From the NCBI GenBank assembly GCA_032209605.1, contig JASFXZ010000005.1:30368905-30432904 (forward strand): a stretch of DNA of 64,000 bases, read 5' to 3'. This document shows positions 1 through 12,394 of this stretch, piece by piece (positions within the stretch are counted from its first letter, which is position 1; each line of letters begins with the position of its first letter). The notes below the pieces were generated by a model that worked only from the letters and a program-made list of their open reading frames with translations, was not told the origin of the DNA and did no database searches. Made by a program: the position numbers and the translations under genes. The stretch is from Mactromeris polynyma. Lineage: Eukaryota > Mollusca > Bivalvia > Venerida > Mactridae.

Positions 1-196
1 TGTCTACAATCTTCAATATCGTTGATATATTAACTAATTGACGTCACAGTGTCGACAATCTTCAATATCGTTGATGTTTTAACTAAATAACGTCACAATA
101 ACACAAATCTTCAATATCGTTGAAAGTCTAACTAATTGACGTCACAATGTCAACAAACTGTAATATTGTCGATATTTTAACTGATTGAACTGTCAG
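1..196. repeat. 49-bp tandem repeat, four copies
   Basis: Four consecutive units of about 49 bp share the core cttcaatatcgttga and an end like taactaattgacgtcac. The fourth copy is the most diverged. The array starts at the window edge and may continue upstream. It probably lies in an intron of gene A. Confidence 0.8.
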
Positions 197-546
197 CAAC
201 AACCAGAATAGGAAGAATGAACTTACTCTATATTGGTCGTAACAAAATGATTATCGATAACATATGTTTATGTGAATGTCCGGAAACGGAACATAAAATA
301 GCAAATGAATCTTGAAATCTCTGAGTATATAGTTGCATGACCATACACGTGCTGCTAAGGACCGGAATTACTGCTCGAAAGAGGGGCTACTACATTTATT
401 GTCGACTTGATCTAAAACAATCAAAGGTGTATATTTCAACAAATGAAGCACTTGTACTTAGTGAAGAGTCTGAAGAAAATGCATATATTACAATAAAATA
501 CTCCCTGTATATTATTCTACTATATTTATTTTATACTTCCATGCAG
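197..546. other. Intron or upstream sequence of gene A
   Basis: No exon of the SVEP1-like family is recognisable here. The stretch ends in the acceptor ...ccatgcag before the first gene A exon. A 75-codon open frame at 337-564 runs across the acceptor and has no family resemblance. Confidence 0.5.
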
Positions 547-786
547 CTAAGACAGAAGCAATAACCAACAAACTAAACTATACCATGGAATATACCACAC
601 TATACGTACTGACACTGGAAACATCTGAAGCTATTCAGCAGACGGTGGACGGATTGTTAAATCTGACAGGCTGTGTTGGTACAGGGCAGTGTAAACATCA
701 GACAGTGGTTTATTTGTCGGACAGTATATCCAGCAACACGACCGGCGTACTGCTAACTCTACAGTTGTCATGTAATGTTCAAAATG
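547..786 (+). CDS. Gene A exon: pre-ephrin module, first half
   Basis: Phase-1 exon between acceptor atgcag and donor gtatgt. It encodes a beta-rich stretch with two Cys (TGCVGTGQCKH) and LLTLQLSC near the end. It aligns with gene B exon 21 and gene C exon 3. It has no polybasic cleavage site. Confidence 0.75.
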
Positions 787-3700
787 GTATGTCGATAATA
801 ACATGTAAAATCAGATATATTCGCCATGCCAGTATTTCAAAAGCTGAAATTATCAGGATGCTTACGCGAATTTGCATACAGTCTAGTCAGAAATTAGGAC
901 ACTGTTATAAGCTTTACATTTATTGTGCATTTATCTTCGCAAATGTGTCCATCTCTCGAAAATAGCGATTATTAAATCCTCGTGAAAATGTCTGCTGTTA
1001 CAGTATCAAGTGTTAGCCTTGTTTAATTGAACAACTATTTCTCATGTCAGTGTTTTTCAAGTCGTTCCAGTTTGACCAATTGTTTCCAGAAATTGTAGAT
1101 CGCATCAGAACGACTAGGCAACAAGTCCATTGATGCAAATTATATTTCACAAATTGATGTAAAATTTCATTGTAGAATAGTCAAAGTGAATAGTCATTTG
1201 AACTATTTAAAAGCATATCTCTGCATTGTCATATGCCAATTGAAAATAATATGTATATAAAGTGTGGTATATATTTATTTTAATAAAACATCTTTTATAT
1301 TGAATCATTCAAAATTGTTTCATGATCATATTTGTATATAACACGTGATCGTTGAGGAATTACAGATTCGTTTCTTTGCAGATATGAACGAATGTTATAA
1401 TGTTCTGTCCGACCTTGTGCAGGCATTGGAAATAATGATAACTCAACTGCAGTTTACCGTACAGTACGACGGCATGGGTCATGATGTGGGTGTTAACACA
1501 TCCTCACTCGATGGAATATCAACTTGCAGAACCGGTCATGTTCCGGTGTGGCATTATTGTGGTGAGTAACATTAAGAATGTATCTGAATATAAATGTTGT
1601 CAAATATGACATGCTTTGCCATCGTTGCTGTTCACTCAGTTTGTGGTGCCAGAATGGAGCATGTAGTTTGGAGCAAAATATCTAGAATACCGGGCTGTGT
1701 AATGAAAGATAAATACTCTCAATATACTTCAAAACTATAAAATACACTTAAAGACTACCTCAAACATAAGACCACCCCAATAAGACCTGCTTTGAAGGGT
1801 CATAATGGTGTTCTTATTGAGGTTTTACTGTGTGACATAAAGCAGTTGGCGTTGATGGCTTCCATTTTGATACAGTTCTAACCGGTCATCCTAGGTTTCT
1901 GCTGCTTATTAATTTTCGTAGAAATCAATTTGTATTTTGCTTTATTTATTTTGAAAACTTTGACAGTATTGGAGGCGACCAATTAGAACATTTTTTTTAT
2001 TTTATACTCAACAAAAATAACTAGGTATAAAATTCATTCGCACAAAAGTTTGAGGCTATGAATGTTTCGAATATGTATAAATTTAAATATGGAAAACGTG
2101 CAGTCATGCCTTTGAAACGCCTCCCATGACTTTCAGGCCTTTGATATAATTATTTGTGCAAGCACTGCAGCAAACCTTCATTAGTCATATATGTATACAT
2201 GTATTTACAGTTCCGTGTGGCAAGGGTACATACGCATACAATAATTACTGTGAAGTCTGCCCTGTAGGTACATACCAGGATTTGGAAGGACAGGCATCGT
2301 GTAAACAATGTGCTGATGAGTGGACGACTGCTGGGTACATGAGCCGAGATAGGAGCGTGTGCAACGGTACACTGTTCAATGATACTTTTATGTATCTCCT
2401 ATGTCGGTCTGTCTGTCAAAATATGGTTTTACGAGTATTCAGCTTAGACATAATATAATGTCATTGTGCTTTTGTGTTAATGGAATTGTTCAGTTCCATT
2501 TGTTTGTGTCCTTAGCATCGCCTTCTTATATGTTTGCAATATATTCGTAGATAGTGTATAAATTAACTATTATTAAATATGTGTACAATTTTTCACCGGA
2601 AATACTTTTCGTGTATGAAGTTTATCTGGAATTTTCTTTCCTGTTATAGTTTTAAGTACATACTTTCATCGAAAATTATGTTATAAGTTAAAAGTCTCAT
2701 TAAAAAATTATTTTCGAGTGCAACCTTTCGTTAATGAAATCTCGATAATTGTATTGTATTGTTTCTGTATTGTAGTGTACGCTCCGTCTACAGATGAAGA
2801 AATCACCAATGCTTTACTTATTGGTCTGACTGTGGGATTATCTCTGGCGGCACTTATTATAATATCCGCTGCTGTTGGAATAGTGTGTAAAAAGTAAGAA
2901 CTGAAAATTAGTCAAACTTTCAATCGGTTTTAAAACCATTATGATTTAAGCACGGTTTAGTAATCTTTTGCATGATTTTGCTTTGTTGTTTTCCCCGCAG
3001 ATCTGTGTGGGGAGGCATATGTGTTATATGTGGCGTTACCTATTATCTCTCTTTCATTTATCGCTATGGTCCCAAATATCGGAACATATCGGTATATCAC
3101 CATATCTATAAAACAGGTCTACTTGTTATACGCAACTGTTGCTTACTGTGTGAAATCAGTATTATAAAGGTCAGATTGTTTTATATGTGAAATATTCGGA
3201 ATATAAGCCACATTGAATATTAGCAGGTATTTCTCTTCTGTTTTTCAGACAATCTAGACCATCATCAGTCGGTCATTCTGTGCATGGTGTTTCTGTACAT
3301 ACACCCAATGCTGGCGGTATGCATAATGCAAATAAAAAGTTCAACCCATTCATCGGGTAAGCATTGCCACTGTTGTAGTGTAAACATGTATGGACGAGGG
3401 ATATATCTAACCACTGTTATAGTGTACACAATGTATGGGCGAGGGATATATCTAACCACTGTTATAGTGTACACAATGTATGGGCGAGGGATATATCTAA
3501 CCACTGTTGTAGTGTAAACATGTATGGACGAGGGATATATCTAACCACTGTTGTAGTGTAAACATGTATGGGCGAGGGATATATCTAACCACTGTTGTAG
3601 TGTAAACATGTATGGACGAGGGATATATCTAACCACTGTTGTAGTGTACACAATGTATGGGCGAGGGATATATCTAACCACTGTTGTAGTGTAAACATGT

Positions 3701-5893
3701 ATGGGCGAGGGATATATCTAACCACTGTTGTAGTGTACACAATGAATGGGCGAGGGATATATCTAACCACTGTTTTAGTGTTCACATGTATGGGCGAGGG
3801 ATATATCTAACCACTGTTGTAGTGTACACAATGTATGGGCGAGGGATATATCTAACAACTGTTTTAGTGTCCACATGTATGGGCGAGGGATATATCTAAC
3901 CACTGTTGTAGTGTACACAATGTATGGGCGAGGGATATATCTAACAACTGTTTTAGTGTCCACATGTATGGGCGAGGGATATATCTAACAACTGTTTTAG
4001 TGTCCACATGTATGGGCGAGGGATATATCTAACAACTGTTTTAGTGTAAACAAGTAAGAGCGAGGGATATATCTAACCACTGTTGTAGTGAAAACATATA
4101 TTGGCGAGGTATTATCTTATCACTGTTGCAGTGTACGCATATATGGGCGAGGGATGTATCTAACCACTGTTGTAGTGTTCACATGTATGGGCGAGGGATA
4201 TACCTAACCACTGTTGTAGTGTCCACATGTATGAGGGATATATCTAACCCCTGTTGCAGTGTACACATGTATGGGTGATGGGTATATCTTACCACTGTTG
4301 TAGTGTACACATATATGGGCGAGGGATATATCTAGCCACTGTTGTAGTGTACACAGGTATGGGTAGGGCATTTATATTACCACTGTTGTAGTGTACACAT
4401 GTATGGGTAGGGGATTTATCTTACCACTGTTGTAGTGTACACATGTAAGGGTAGGGGATTTATCTTACCATTGTTGTAGTGTAAATAGGCATGAGTAAGT
4501 TATCTTACCAATGTGTAGTAATGTATACGGTCCTGGGCAAAGATTTAATCTAACTTACCACCTCATAAGGTGTACACGTCCAGGATATGAGTTTACCTTA
4601 TCACTGTGGTATTGTGGTATTTATATTGTGTTATTGTCTCATTCAACCAACTACTGTCGTATTTTACGCAGGGTATGAATGTTAGCCCTGTTGTCTAGTT
4701 TAATCCAAAACTTACTCGCATCTGTTGTGTGTTGTCGTTAACAAATATACGTTACTACATTTAAAGGAACAAATGGAGGTATCACTATTTCAATTTGAAC
4801 ATTAACTTCTATCGCCAATTGAATATAACAGTAACTCAGTATTTTATGATGATAATAACATTACAATGTATAATTATGATAGTTCTGTTCATGTTAGATG
4901 TGTATGTTACTTGTATGGTGTTTTGTATTCATTTATAGACATGCAACGAATACAGAAAATGGTACTGATTTCATTGATTTGGACCAATACTCTTCTGATA
5001 AAGCAAGGTAATGTATATTTTAGATGACATACCAAGCTTATAATCGTTCACAAATGCATCACATCTGTTTCGAATATTCTTATAACTGTTACGCCAACTT
5101 CAGAAGGTAAATGAGCAAACTATTTGATTATTTAAAATATGTTTGTAAATTTTCTGTCTTTATACGGTGTGAAGGATTTGAAGGAACGTATACATAGTTC
5201 ATGTCCGACTCAGGACAACGTGCTTTATTGGTGTTTGTTGCTAGTTCAATACTCTCAATAACAACTGATTTATTTTATGTGTTGCTATATCAATAGTGCC
5301 AATAACAAGTGCTTTATTGTTCTTTGTTGCTAGATCAATAGTCTCAATAACACGTATTTTATTGTTCTTGTCGCTAGATCAATATACTCAATAACAAGTA
5401 CTTTAGTGTTCTTCTCGCTAGATCAACTGACTCAATAACAAGTGCTTTATTGTTCTTGTCGCTAGTTCAACAGTTGCAATAACAAGTGCTTTATTGTGCT
5501 GCACTATAGGTTTAAAAGTCACCCAAATGTGTTCGCTGTTGCTAGATCAATAGTCTAAATAACAATTGCTTTATCACTCATTCTTGCTAATCAGTCGTAA
5601 GAAGTTATTAGTCTGACGTTCAGTAAGGCCAGCTTCGTGTGTAACTATCAGTTCTTATTTAACAAAGGCTATGTTTATTTCAATAATATTTTGTACGGAC
5701 AGTTTTAGATTGACCACAAAAAGATGTTTTTTATATGCAAATTGAAGTTGACATCTTTATTTTCAGGTCTTTTTCTCCACCTCCATGTTACGACAACTAT
5801 GTTGGAGAGGATATCGACATTGGTGTGGTCACTCGCCCATCTACAGCAGTTTCATTCGATCAAATAACAACCATTAGAACAGACTCGTTATAA
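547..5893 (+). CDS. Gene A: 3' part of an SVEP1-like transmembrane mosaic protein (7 exons, 5' end outside window)
   Basis: Seven exons (547-786, 1382-1561, 2211-2366, 2776-2893, 3249-3356, 4939-5007, 5767-5893) join in frame and give about 331 residues to a TAA at 5891-5893. Order: two-exon pre-ephrin module, ephrin-receptor-like (GCC2/GCC3) Cys repeat, one transmembrane helix, cytoplasmic tail of about 100 residues. The same exon order and phases occur at the 3' ends of genes B and C, which supports the model. Extracellular exons are 1-1 phase, whereas the membrane and tail exons use phase 2. The tail carries PPCY, a PPxY-type WW-domain ligand. The missing 5' part should lie upstream of the window and may hold CCP, HYR, EGF or TSP1 modules as in B. 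Likely a surface receptor or adhesion protein; the function is inferred. Confidence 0.8.
787..1381. other. Gene A intron
   Basis: AT-rich, with donor gtatgt and acceptor ttctttgcag. I see no repeat or exon in it. Confidence 0.6.
1382..1561 (+). CDS. Gene A exon: pre-ephrin module, second half
   Basis: Phase 1-1, 180 nt, with donor gtgagt. It encodes a helical stretch (NVLSDLVQALEIMITQLQF) and a Cys pair near the end, matching gene B exon 22, where LQEFFDALNNLELTAQYLQ occupies the same place. This half-module precedes the ephrin-receptor-like repeat in all three genes. Confidence 0.8.
1749..1833. mobile_element. Short MITE-like element in a gene A intron
   Basis: Imperfect terminal inverted repeats: left around 1754-1772 (ctacctcaaacataagac), right around 1810-1828 (gttcttattgaggttttac). 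A related element lies at 50398-50520. The ends are not defined exactly. The rest of the 1562-2210 intron shows nothing. Confidence 0.45.
2211..2366 (+). CDS. Gene A exon: ephrin-receptor-like Cys repeat
   Basis: Phase 1-1, 156 nt, the same length as gene B exon 23 and gene C exon 5. It starts with CGKGTYAYNNYCEVCPVGTY and ends in a Cys, the GCC2/GCC3 (Ephrin_rec_like) pattern. The donor gtacac is weak but fits the phase. Confidence 0.85.
2776..2893 (+). CDS. Gene A exon: stalk and transmembrane helix
   Basis: Starts phase 1, ends phase 2. A short stalk (YAPSTDEEITN) is followed by a hydrophobic helix of about 24 residues ending in IVCKK, a stop-transfer pattern. Genes B and C split stalk and helix into two exons; in A they are one. 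Donor is gtaaga. Confidence 0.85.
2985..3060 (+). repeat. Fragment of a dispersed repeat
   Basis: The stretch ttccccgcagatctgtgtgg and what follows resembles, on the opposite strand, parts of the elements at 9.4 kb and 59.0 kb. It sits in the intron after the membrane exon. Confidence 0.3.
3249..3356 (+). CDS. Gene A exon: cytoplasmic tail, part 1
   Basis: Phase 2-2, 108 nt, between tttttcag and gtaagc. Encodes a Ser/His/Asn-rich tail segment (QSRPSSVGHSVHGVSVHTPN...). The donor directly abuts the minisatellite at 3360-4500. Confidence 0.75.
3360..4500. repeat. Minisatellite, unit 43-45 bp, about 25 copies
   Basis: Units read roughly ctaaccactgttgtagtgta, then cacaatgtatgggcgaggga, then tatat. 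Central copies are nearly identical and copies after about 4080 decay. It starts within a few bases of the gene A donor at 3357. Open frames in several phases here are repeat shadows. Confidence 0.95.
4501..4938. other. Gene A intron, after the minisatellite
   Basis: Decayed repeat tail followed by AT-rich unique sequence up to acceptor atttatag. No other feature seen. Confidence 0.6.
4939..5007 (+). CDS. Gene A exon: cytoplasmic tail, part 2
   Basis: Phase 2-2, 69 nt, acidic and polar (HATNTENGTDFIDLDQYSSD...), with a good donor gtaatg. A single-frame fit to the neighbouring exons is the main support. Confidence 0.7.
5218..5582. repeat. Imperfect minisatellite, about 45-bp unit, about 8 copies
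   Basis: Repeats of caataacaagtgctttattg followed by gttcttgtcgctagatcaat with variation. It lies in the last intron of gene A. Copies are diverged in both length and sequence. Confidence 0.8.
5767..5893 (+). CDS. Gene A terminal exon: tail with PPxY motif
   Basis: Starts phase 2 after tttattttcag and ends at TAA 5891-5893. Encodes SFSPPPCYDNY near the start and ends ...TTIRTDSL. PPCY fits PPxY; the acidic run and several Tyr follow. The C-terminal DSL could be a weak class III PDZ ligand, which is speculative. Confidence 0.8.
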
Positions 5894-6236
5894 ATACATG
5901 TTGATATTGTTCTCCCTTAAATACACAATTAATCTTTACACAATGAATACAGTATCCATTTATTCAAATTTTAGTGTATTGACACGAATTGCCTTCTACA
6001 ATATGCAATCTACAAATGAGTGTATGACTTGTAAAGGATGCATCATTTACCTGAGTGTCGTTGTTTATAAACTAATACAAAGTACAATTTTTAACAGATG
6101 AGCTCTAAATTCTTAGATGAACATGGTATCATAAACGTTACAAACTTGGCGCCTGCATTAAGTATGCACATATGTTAGTTTGACTTTTTTGTCTATTTAA
6201 ACATTGTATAATTGTATGTGTATTTTGATGTGTAAT
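5894..6236. other. Gene A 3' UTR and flank
   Basis: AT-rich. No clear poly(A) signal was found before the element at 6237; an AATAAA at 6351-6356 lies inside that element. Nothing else recognised. Confidence 0.4.
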
Positions 6237-6559
6237 CAGGGCTCTAAAAAATTATTGCAAAGACACTTGTCCCGGACTAATGGAAATTCAAACTTTCACG
6301 TGTCCGACGTAGGAAGCTGGTTGTCGAGAATATCGGTAAATTTAGTAAAAAATAAACATATACAATAATAGCTCCACAATCTAAAATTGATAATCACATG
6401 CATGTATTTGTTGAATTCTAAGGTTTGACTTACAACTGAACAATTGCTGTTGTTGGTTGGCTTTTAAACGTTTAAGACTTACTTCAACACAACTGTTGGT
6501 AGCCCGAGTCAGCATTAGACTAGTCCGGGACATCGGGTTAGTGGATTTCTAGACCCCTG
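6237..6559. mobile_element. Non-autonomous hAT-like element
   Basis: Begins cagggctctaaaaaatt and ends ...tctagacccctg, the inverted complement with mismatches. Inner parts of the termini also match (tcccggacta against tagtccggga). CAGGG ends are usual for hAT elements. No 8-bp target duplication is visible, and there is no transposase frame. Confidence 0.55.
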
Positions 6560-6944
6560 GTTAAATGAAAATAATGTGGATATATATCATATACGATAAG
6601 AGGGACTCACCAAAAGCTCTGATAATTTCTTAAGTTACGAACATCTAGCTTTACACTGGAAGTGTGTGTTATTGAATAAAACAACATTTATGTACACGCG
6701 GTTGTTATGGTCACCATGGTAACATTACATATGTAATTATACTATCACTGTAGTATGCATGCTTTAGTAAAAACAAGTTGCATTTAAAATGTGTGCTTTT
6801 TTCGCAAGTCATTGTTTTATGCATTACAATCTCGCTATACAAAAGTAGTATGTCACTCATAAATATTGATATATGTGTTGTGATCATGAAAGGATGGAAG
6901 GCAATGCAGTCATTGTTTTGTTTTACCTTGTTTATGATACAACA

Positions 6945-7550
6945 CAATTGGTTTGTGATACAACAAGATTGTTTGTAATACAACACGATTGTTTGTGATA
7001 CAACAAGAGTGTTTGTGATACAACACGATTGTTTGTGATACAACAAGAGTGTTTGTGATACAACACGATTGTTTGTGATACAACAAGAGTGTTTGTGATA
7101 CAACACGATTGTTTGTGATACAACAAGATTGTTTGTAATACAACACGATTGTTTGTGATACAACAAGAGTGTTTGTGATACAACACGATTGTTTGTGATA
7201 CAACAAGAGTGTTTGTGATACAACAAGATTGTTTGTGATACAACAAGAGTGTTTGTGATACAACACGATTGTTTGTGATACACCACGATTGGTTTGTGAT
7301 GCAACAAGATTGTTTGTAAAACAACACGATTGTTTGTGATACAACAATAGTGTTTGTGATACAACACGATTGTTTGTGATACAACAAGATTGTTTGTGAT
7401 ACAACACGATTGTTCGTGATACAACAAGATTGTTTGTAATACAACACGAGTATTTATGGTACAAAACGATTGTTTGTGATACAATACGATTGTTTATGAA
7501 ACAAAACGATTGTTTATGATACAACACGATTGTTTGTGATACAACAAGGG
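6945..7550. repeat. 20-bp minisatellite, about 30 copies
   Basis: The unit tttgtgatacaacacgattg alternates with copies ending aagagtg, giving a 40-bp higher-order pattern in the first half. Twenty is not a multiple of three, so a stop-free unit keeps minus-strand frames open for up to 257 codons. These frames are repeat translations, not genes. Confidence 0.95.
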
Positions 7551-9384
7551 CATTGAATGTTTAATGTATATTATGTTTGAGTTTATTGTATGCAAATAAC
7601 TATGTATAAAATGTGTGTTTGTGTGCGCGTAAGCGTATGTAAACAGTATATTATTTGGTATTGGTAAATGCATTTTTCAATATCTATGGTGCATTAAAGC
7701 ATGAAGCGAGCTGTTCAGAGTAATGCAAGCAAGACACATACCTTATGGGTATTTTACAGTATTTTCTAGCTTGTCAAATATGAGTTTTACAGACGCTACC
7801 TCTATTATGTGTATATAAGTTTGAACTCAAGTGCTGAATCCGCACAGAACAATGCTTGTAGTCTACATATTTAGGTATTGTATGTTGTTGTTGTTTTTCT
7901 ACAGTTGCTCTTATACCATAAAAAATGAACAATACAAATGCACATTGTCTTTTTTAATACATATCAGTATTTGCCTCTAAAACGGAGAACCTAGTGGTTA
8001 AATTCGTACACAAAGAAATGTAGTTCCGTCAAACACAGACAAGCACAAGAAATTATTCAAGGTTTACACAATAAAGAAAGAGTTAAGTTGGTACAGGAAT
8101 CGCAACATTTACAAGACAAAACGTTCCCACACATATCCAAGTGAACACATCAGCACAAAAAAACAAGGAACTGAGAATGCATTAGGCCAAATACATATGG
8201 GGCTGATAAACATAAATTATTTAAACTCACTATATTTGAGATCAAACCAGTAACGCTAGTAATAGCTTTGAATTGGGTAATTCAAAGTGTCATAGAACAA
8301 CGTATCATGATTGATACACGACCAATAGAGCCTTCACCAGCAGGATCACTACCAATGGCTCTAACAGAACAGAGCAGAAATTAATTTTTTATTCGTTTTG
8401 ACTTATACATGGTACATCGACATACAAAGTACAACTTATACATTACATCACATGAGAACATGAAACGAACGGAAGAGAAAAGTACGACGGAAGCCACAAA
8501 CTAAACTTCCAATTTATGTGTTCAATATACATTTATACATAGAGTAACATCACAATTATAACAAGTACTTTTTGGAGTACTGTGTGATCATTACAATCCA
8601 GATACAGGTATCTAATACGACCAAATGCTCTTTCATCAATCAAATGAATCAAATTATATTTACTTAATTAATACCGGAGTTAGCATATAGTGCATCAAAA
8701 TAGAAGGTAAACATTCTGTAGCATATTAAATACTGCAGGAAATGTTAATACCATGGTTTGCACACACTGTAATGCTATATTATGAAATTTATTGCTGTCA
8801 AACAGCTAGAGGGCAGTTTCAGACAGTCGTAGAGCTAAAACTAGAATTTGCTATCAATCGGTACAACTTCTAAACAGGAATTCAGGGGATATTCCTTTCC
8901 TGCTTAACGATCAGGCGTGTTACTATATTTAGGTTGTAAATTCCCGTTTAAGAAGCAAAATGTAACTTCTTAATGGTTTTAGAAAACTGTCTGGATGTAC
9001 ACTTTATTTTCGAACTATAATGATTTTACATTGGTACTAAACGAGGCATACCTAAAAATGTTCATTTTTTTAATTGTCTATTTTTTGTTTAATCCATCAG
9101 TAAACTACCTGATTTAGAAATCAGACTTCACAATCAGGAAACAAAACAAACAAAATTACTATTCTTACTTTCGGTTTATGAAGCGTTTTAAGTTCACTCT
9201 CCATTCATATAAAACAAATTAGAGAAACAGGTGTCATGAAAGAAAGACAAAACATCAGTAATAATACGAAAATAGTACACAATATGAAATTCATTTTAAA
9301 TGTTTATTTGAAAATGGTATAGGAAAGTAATTACAATGACCACGGTATTGTTAAATGGCGTTTGATTACACAACAAGGGAGGTA
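7551..9384. other. Intergenic, no feature recognised
   Basis: AT-rich unique-looking sequence with no long open frame, no family exon and no obvious repeat. Confidence 0.5.
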
Positions 9385-9600
9385 CGGACATAATGGAAAA
9401 GATAATATGTTGCTACAGGGAACACCACATGCATAAGACAATGCCTCCCACACAGACCTCCGGGGAAACAACAATCCATAAAAGATAAGGCACTTGCGGA
9501 TGTACAATAGTAAATACGCAACGGAACAGCTGCGCAAGGAATGGGCTGGTCGACCATAACGGACAACTAAGAACACATCTGCCTCCTAAACTTGAATAAT
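9385..9600 (-). mobile_element. Dispersed repeat copy (family R1)
   Basis: Shares blocks such as acaatgcctc, cacacagacctcc, acaatccataaa and aaggaatgg with copies at 59.0 and 63.6 kb. Three overlapping minus-strand frames here are not conserved as proteins. Likely a SINE or LINE end; class not determined. Confidence 0.45.
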
Positions 9601-10949
9601 ATCTCATTATGTGGATGATGATTTCCTAATTCCTTACACATGCTTTTATGTATGTTTATTATTATTAATGAAATATGTACTTGGACAAACGATTAACAAC
9701 ACATGTTTATACATTTCTTTATTACTTTATTTTCCAACGTTCGCCCATACAACTGGTTTTCAACATGGAAGTATTACCTTTGAAAGCACAAATATTTATC
9801 GAACTACATGTATACAAATATGCTTAACCACTCGACGTTACTGTCCAAAATAGCAAATATTTTGTCTTACTTATATTTAGCTGTTTAGCTTTCAGAAATG
9901 CCATATATACTTTAGATAAAAATATCTTACAGAACGTATTAAAAATGTCTTCAATAATTTATGCAATTGAATGTAATAATTAGGCCTTTAGTTTTACAAA
10001 ACTAAAATCATTTTGTTTTTCCAGATAAAACTTACATTCATATTTTTCACATTTCCTTACCATTTGATAAAAATATAAAGCTTATATCAAAAGTACAATG
10101 AAAAGTGTGATGCATCAATAGGAAAAGACAACCCAATGACTAACCAGCTATTAAATGTATCCCCCAAAATTGTGTATGACCAATAGGTCCACTGCGATTG
10201 TCTACCAATTTAGTTTTTCATTCATTCAACTCCCTTTCTATTACATTCATATGAAACTTATGCATAACACCATAACTGAGTAAATGTTTAATCAAAAATT
10301 GTGAAATAAGACTTTAACTATTGGGACATTTAATTTTCAATTAGGAAATCATTAGTTATGCATATATTTTACACTGGATCCGAATTATCTTCATTAAATG
10401 TCTTCATAAAACATTTTATATATCAGCTGTATCTCGATATTAGACTCAAATTGTGAATACATCTATTGGCTCAAAATTGACTATGATCAGAAAAATGTTG
10501 TTATTGGTGGAATGTTTTTATAAAGAGGAGGAATACTATGAATTTGTAAATTAAGCTGCTAAATGTAACCAATTTGATAATGTTTATATCACAGGTAATG
10601 CATATGGACATACCTCAAATCTACCCGATTATGCAGTTAGACGATTGTTTTGTCCAAAGAATTTGATATTTCTGATGATATTGTAACCGCCCTCAATTAT
10701 ATTCACATGTTACCACAATATGATATTCCAACATTTAGGAATTCACAATGGGTGCACTCGTTTGGCCCGTCGGAACATACGCGGAATAAGATTTAGACAC
10801 TTCAAGTGGTTCTACCAATCGAGTGATTTGTTTGATCAGAACAGTTCCACAACAAAATGGCGCTAGAAGTATTTATCGTAAACGAAATCATAGAGTCTCC
10901 GGACGAAGATAACACAAATGATAGTTCACTAGCAACAGTCATTCTACTT
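9601..10949. other. Intergenic, nothing recognised
   Basis: AT-rich. An 80-codon frame at 9611-9853 has no recognisable domain and I do not call it a gene. Confidence 0.45.
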
Positions 10950-11950
10950 GCAAAAGCTGCCGCTGTAGTATACATGAATAGTTTGAAGTCCGCTGGTCGG
11001 TCATTAATAATTAACTATATATTTGATGCAGTGCATCCATTTTTGGTAGGTATAAAACTTTGCCGAAAACAATTTGATTCCATTCACACCACCTATTGCG
11101 ACGAAACATTCGGAATGGTGTCGGATCTGAATTCTGTCACAATCGATTGGTATTCCAACTGTTCTAATTTTTGGAATTCCCAAACGAGCGTACCTAATGC
11201 TCACGGTCGCTAGTTGTTAGATATGTGCGTTAATAACTTATTTATCTTAAACTGTTGGCCAGGAAAAAACAAACTGGTAGGAAAATTGACATTCCGTAAT
11301 AGTTCAGTTATTGACTTTCTAGCCACGATGCATTGTTTAACTCATATTGATACGCTCGAAGTACTTGAACTTGGTCCACTATTTCACTGTGTGTTGTCAG
11401 TCTCTCTTAATTTCCAATAGGCTGATAATGTTCCCACAGATGCAACCATCCGTAAGAGTAACAAATCAATTTTATGGAAAGATGACAAGAACAATAATTT
11501 TGTAGCTAACCTTAATCCCCATAAAAACAATACTATTAAGACAATTCTAATTCACCAAGTAATATAGATAACGATTATATCAATGATGTTACAATAACAG
11601 TTTTGAAACTCTTCCTTGAATGTGCCGATAATACCTTTCAAATTAACATAAGGAATTCTTATAGTAAAAACCATAACAATAATAAACCCTGGTTCGGGCT
11701 TCAATGTCAAAATGCAAGATATGTATGTAATATAGCTCGTAAAACCTATCATTTACATAAGACCGAACGAAATGGTGTATCTCTTAATAAAGCTAGCCGC
11801 TTTTATAAACAAACAATTAACATTTGGATAAATAAACACGGACTATAAACTGAGAATAAACTACGGTCCGGTCCATGAACTCAAATCAAAGGACTGAGAG
11901 TCCTGAAAACCAGCGCGTTGAAACAAAATATATGTGAATAAATAGGTAGA
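10950..11950 (+). pseudogene. Degraded non-LTR retrotransposon: endonuclease and linker part
   Basis: Pieces in different frames read like an APE-type endonuclease and the region before the reverse transcriptase. MVSDLNS near 11118 corresponds to the GDFN motif. LLDMCVNNLFILN and NSSVIDFLATMHC at 11214-11350 match the C-terminal endonuclease pattern. PWFGLQCQNARYVCNIARKT at 11680-11740 is the usual linker motif. Stops and frame shifts break it throughout. It probably belongs with the reverse transcriptase relic at 16.84-18.34 kb, separated by nested insertions. Confidence 0.7.
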
Positions 11951-12394
11951 AAAAGTGTACTGTAAGGGAACTGTGAGGCATGAATAAACCCAAGAGTGCA
12001 TTTTCATGGCGTTTTGTGGAAAAGTAACGTTCACTTCGGCAGAATTTCGATGGTAGAAAAAGAGTCCAAGCCGTTTTGAACGGGCTTACCTATCTGTCTT
12101 GGACTTATTAATTTTAGTAATTTTGCGGCCAATTTTAGAAGCAAACATATACGTTTAACAGCTGTCAATTTTTCAAAAACTTGGTTATAGCCATATTGGC
12201 AAAAAAATGTGTTATTTCCAGTGATGTGGGGACATATCTTGCTGATTTTCGAAAGGAACCAATATGTTACTTGTATATAGATACATCTCAATTTTGATGT
12301 AATTGCATCCAAACCGATGAATATGGTATGTACATTAATCTGTTAACAGACAGGCGCACAATACACACGGCTCTTCATTTGTACATGTATATAG

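Noticed and set aside
3360..4500. CRISPR array
   Set aside because: Units are contiguous with no unique spacers, and the DNA is eukaryotic.
6711..7527. Three long minus-strand frames (up to 257 codons)
   Set aside because: They are translations of the 20-bp satellite.
9331..9607. Overlapping minus-strand frames
   Set aside because: They lie in a dispersed repeat and are not conserved as protein between copies.
10857..11213. 118-codon frame as a host gene
   Set aside because: Its C-terminal part matches a LINE endonuclease pattern and continues in other frames.
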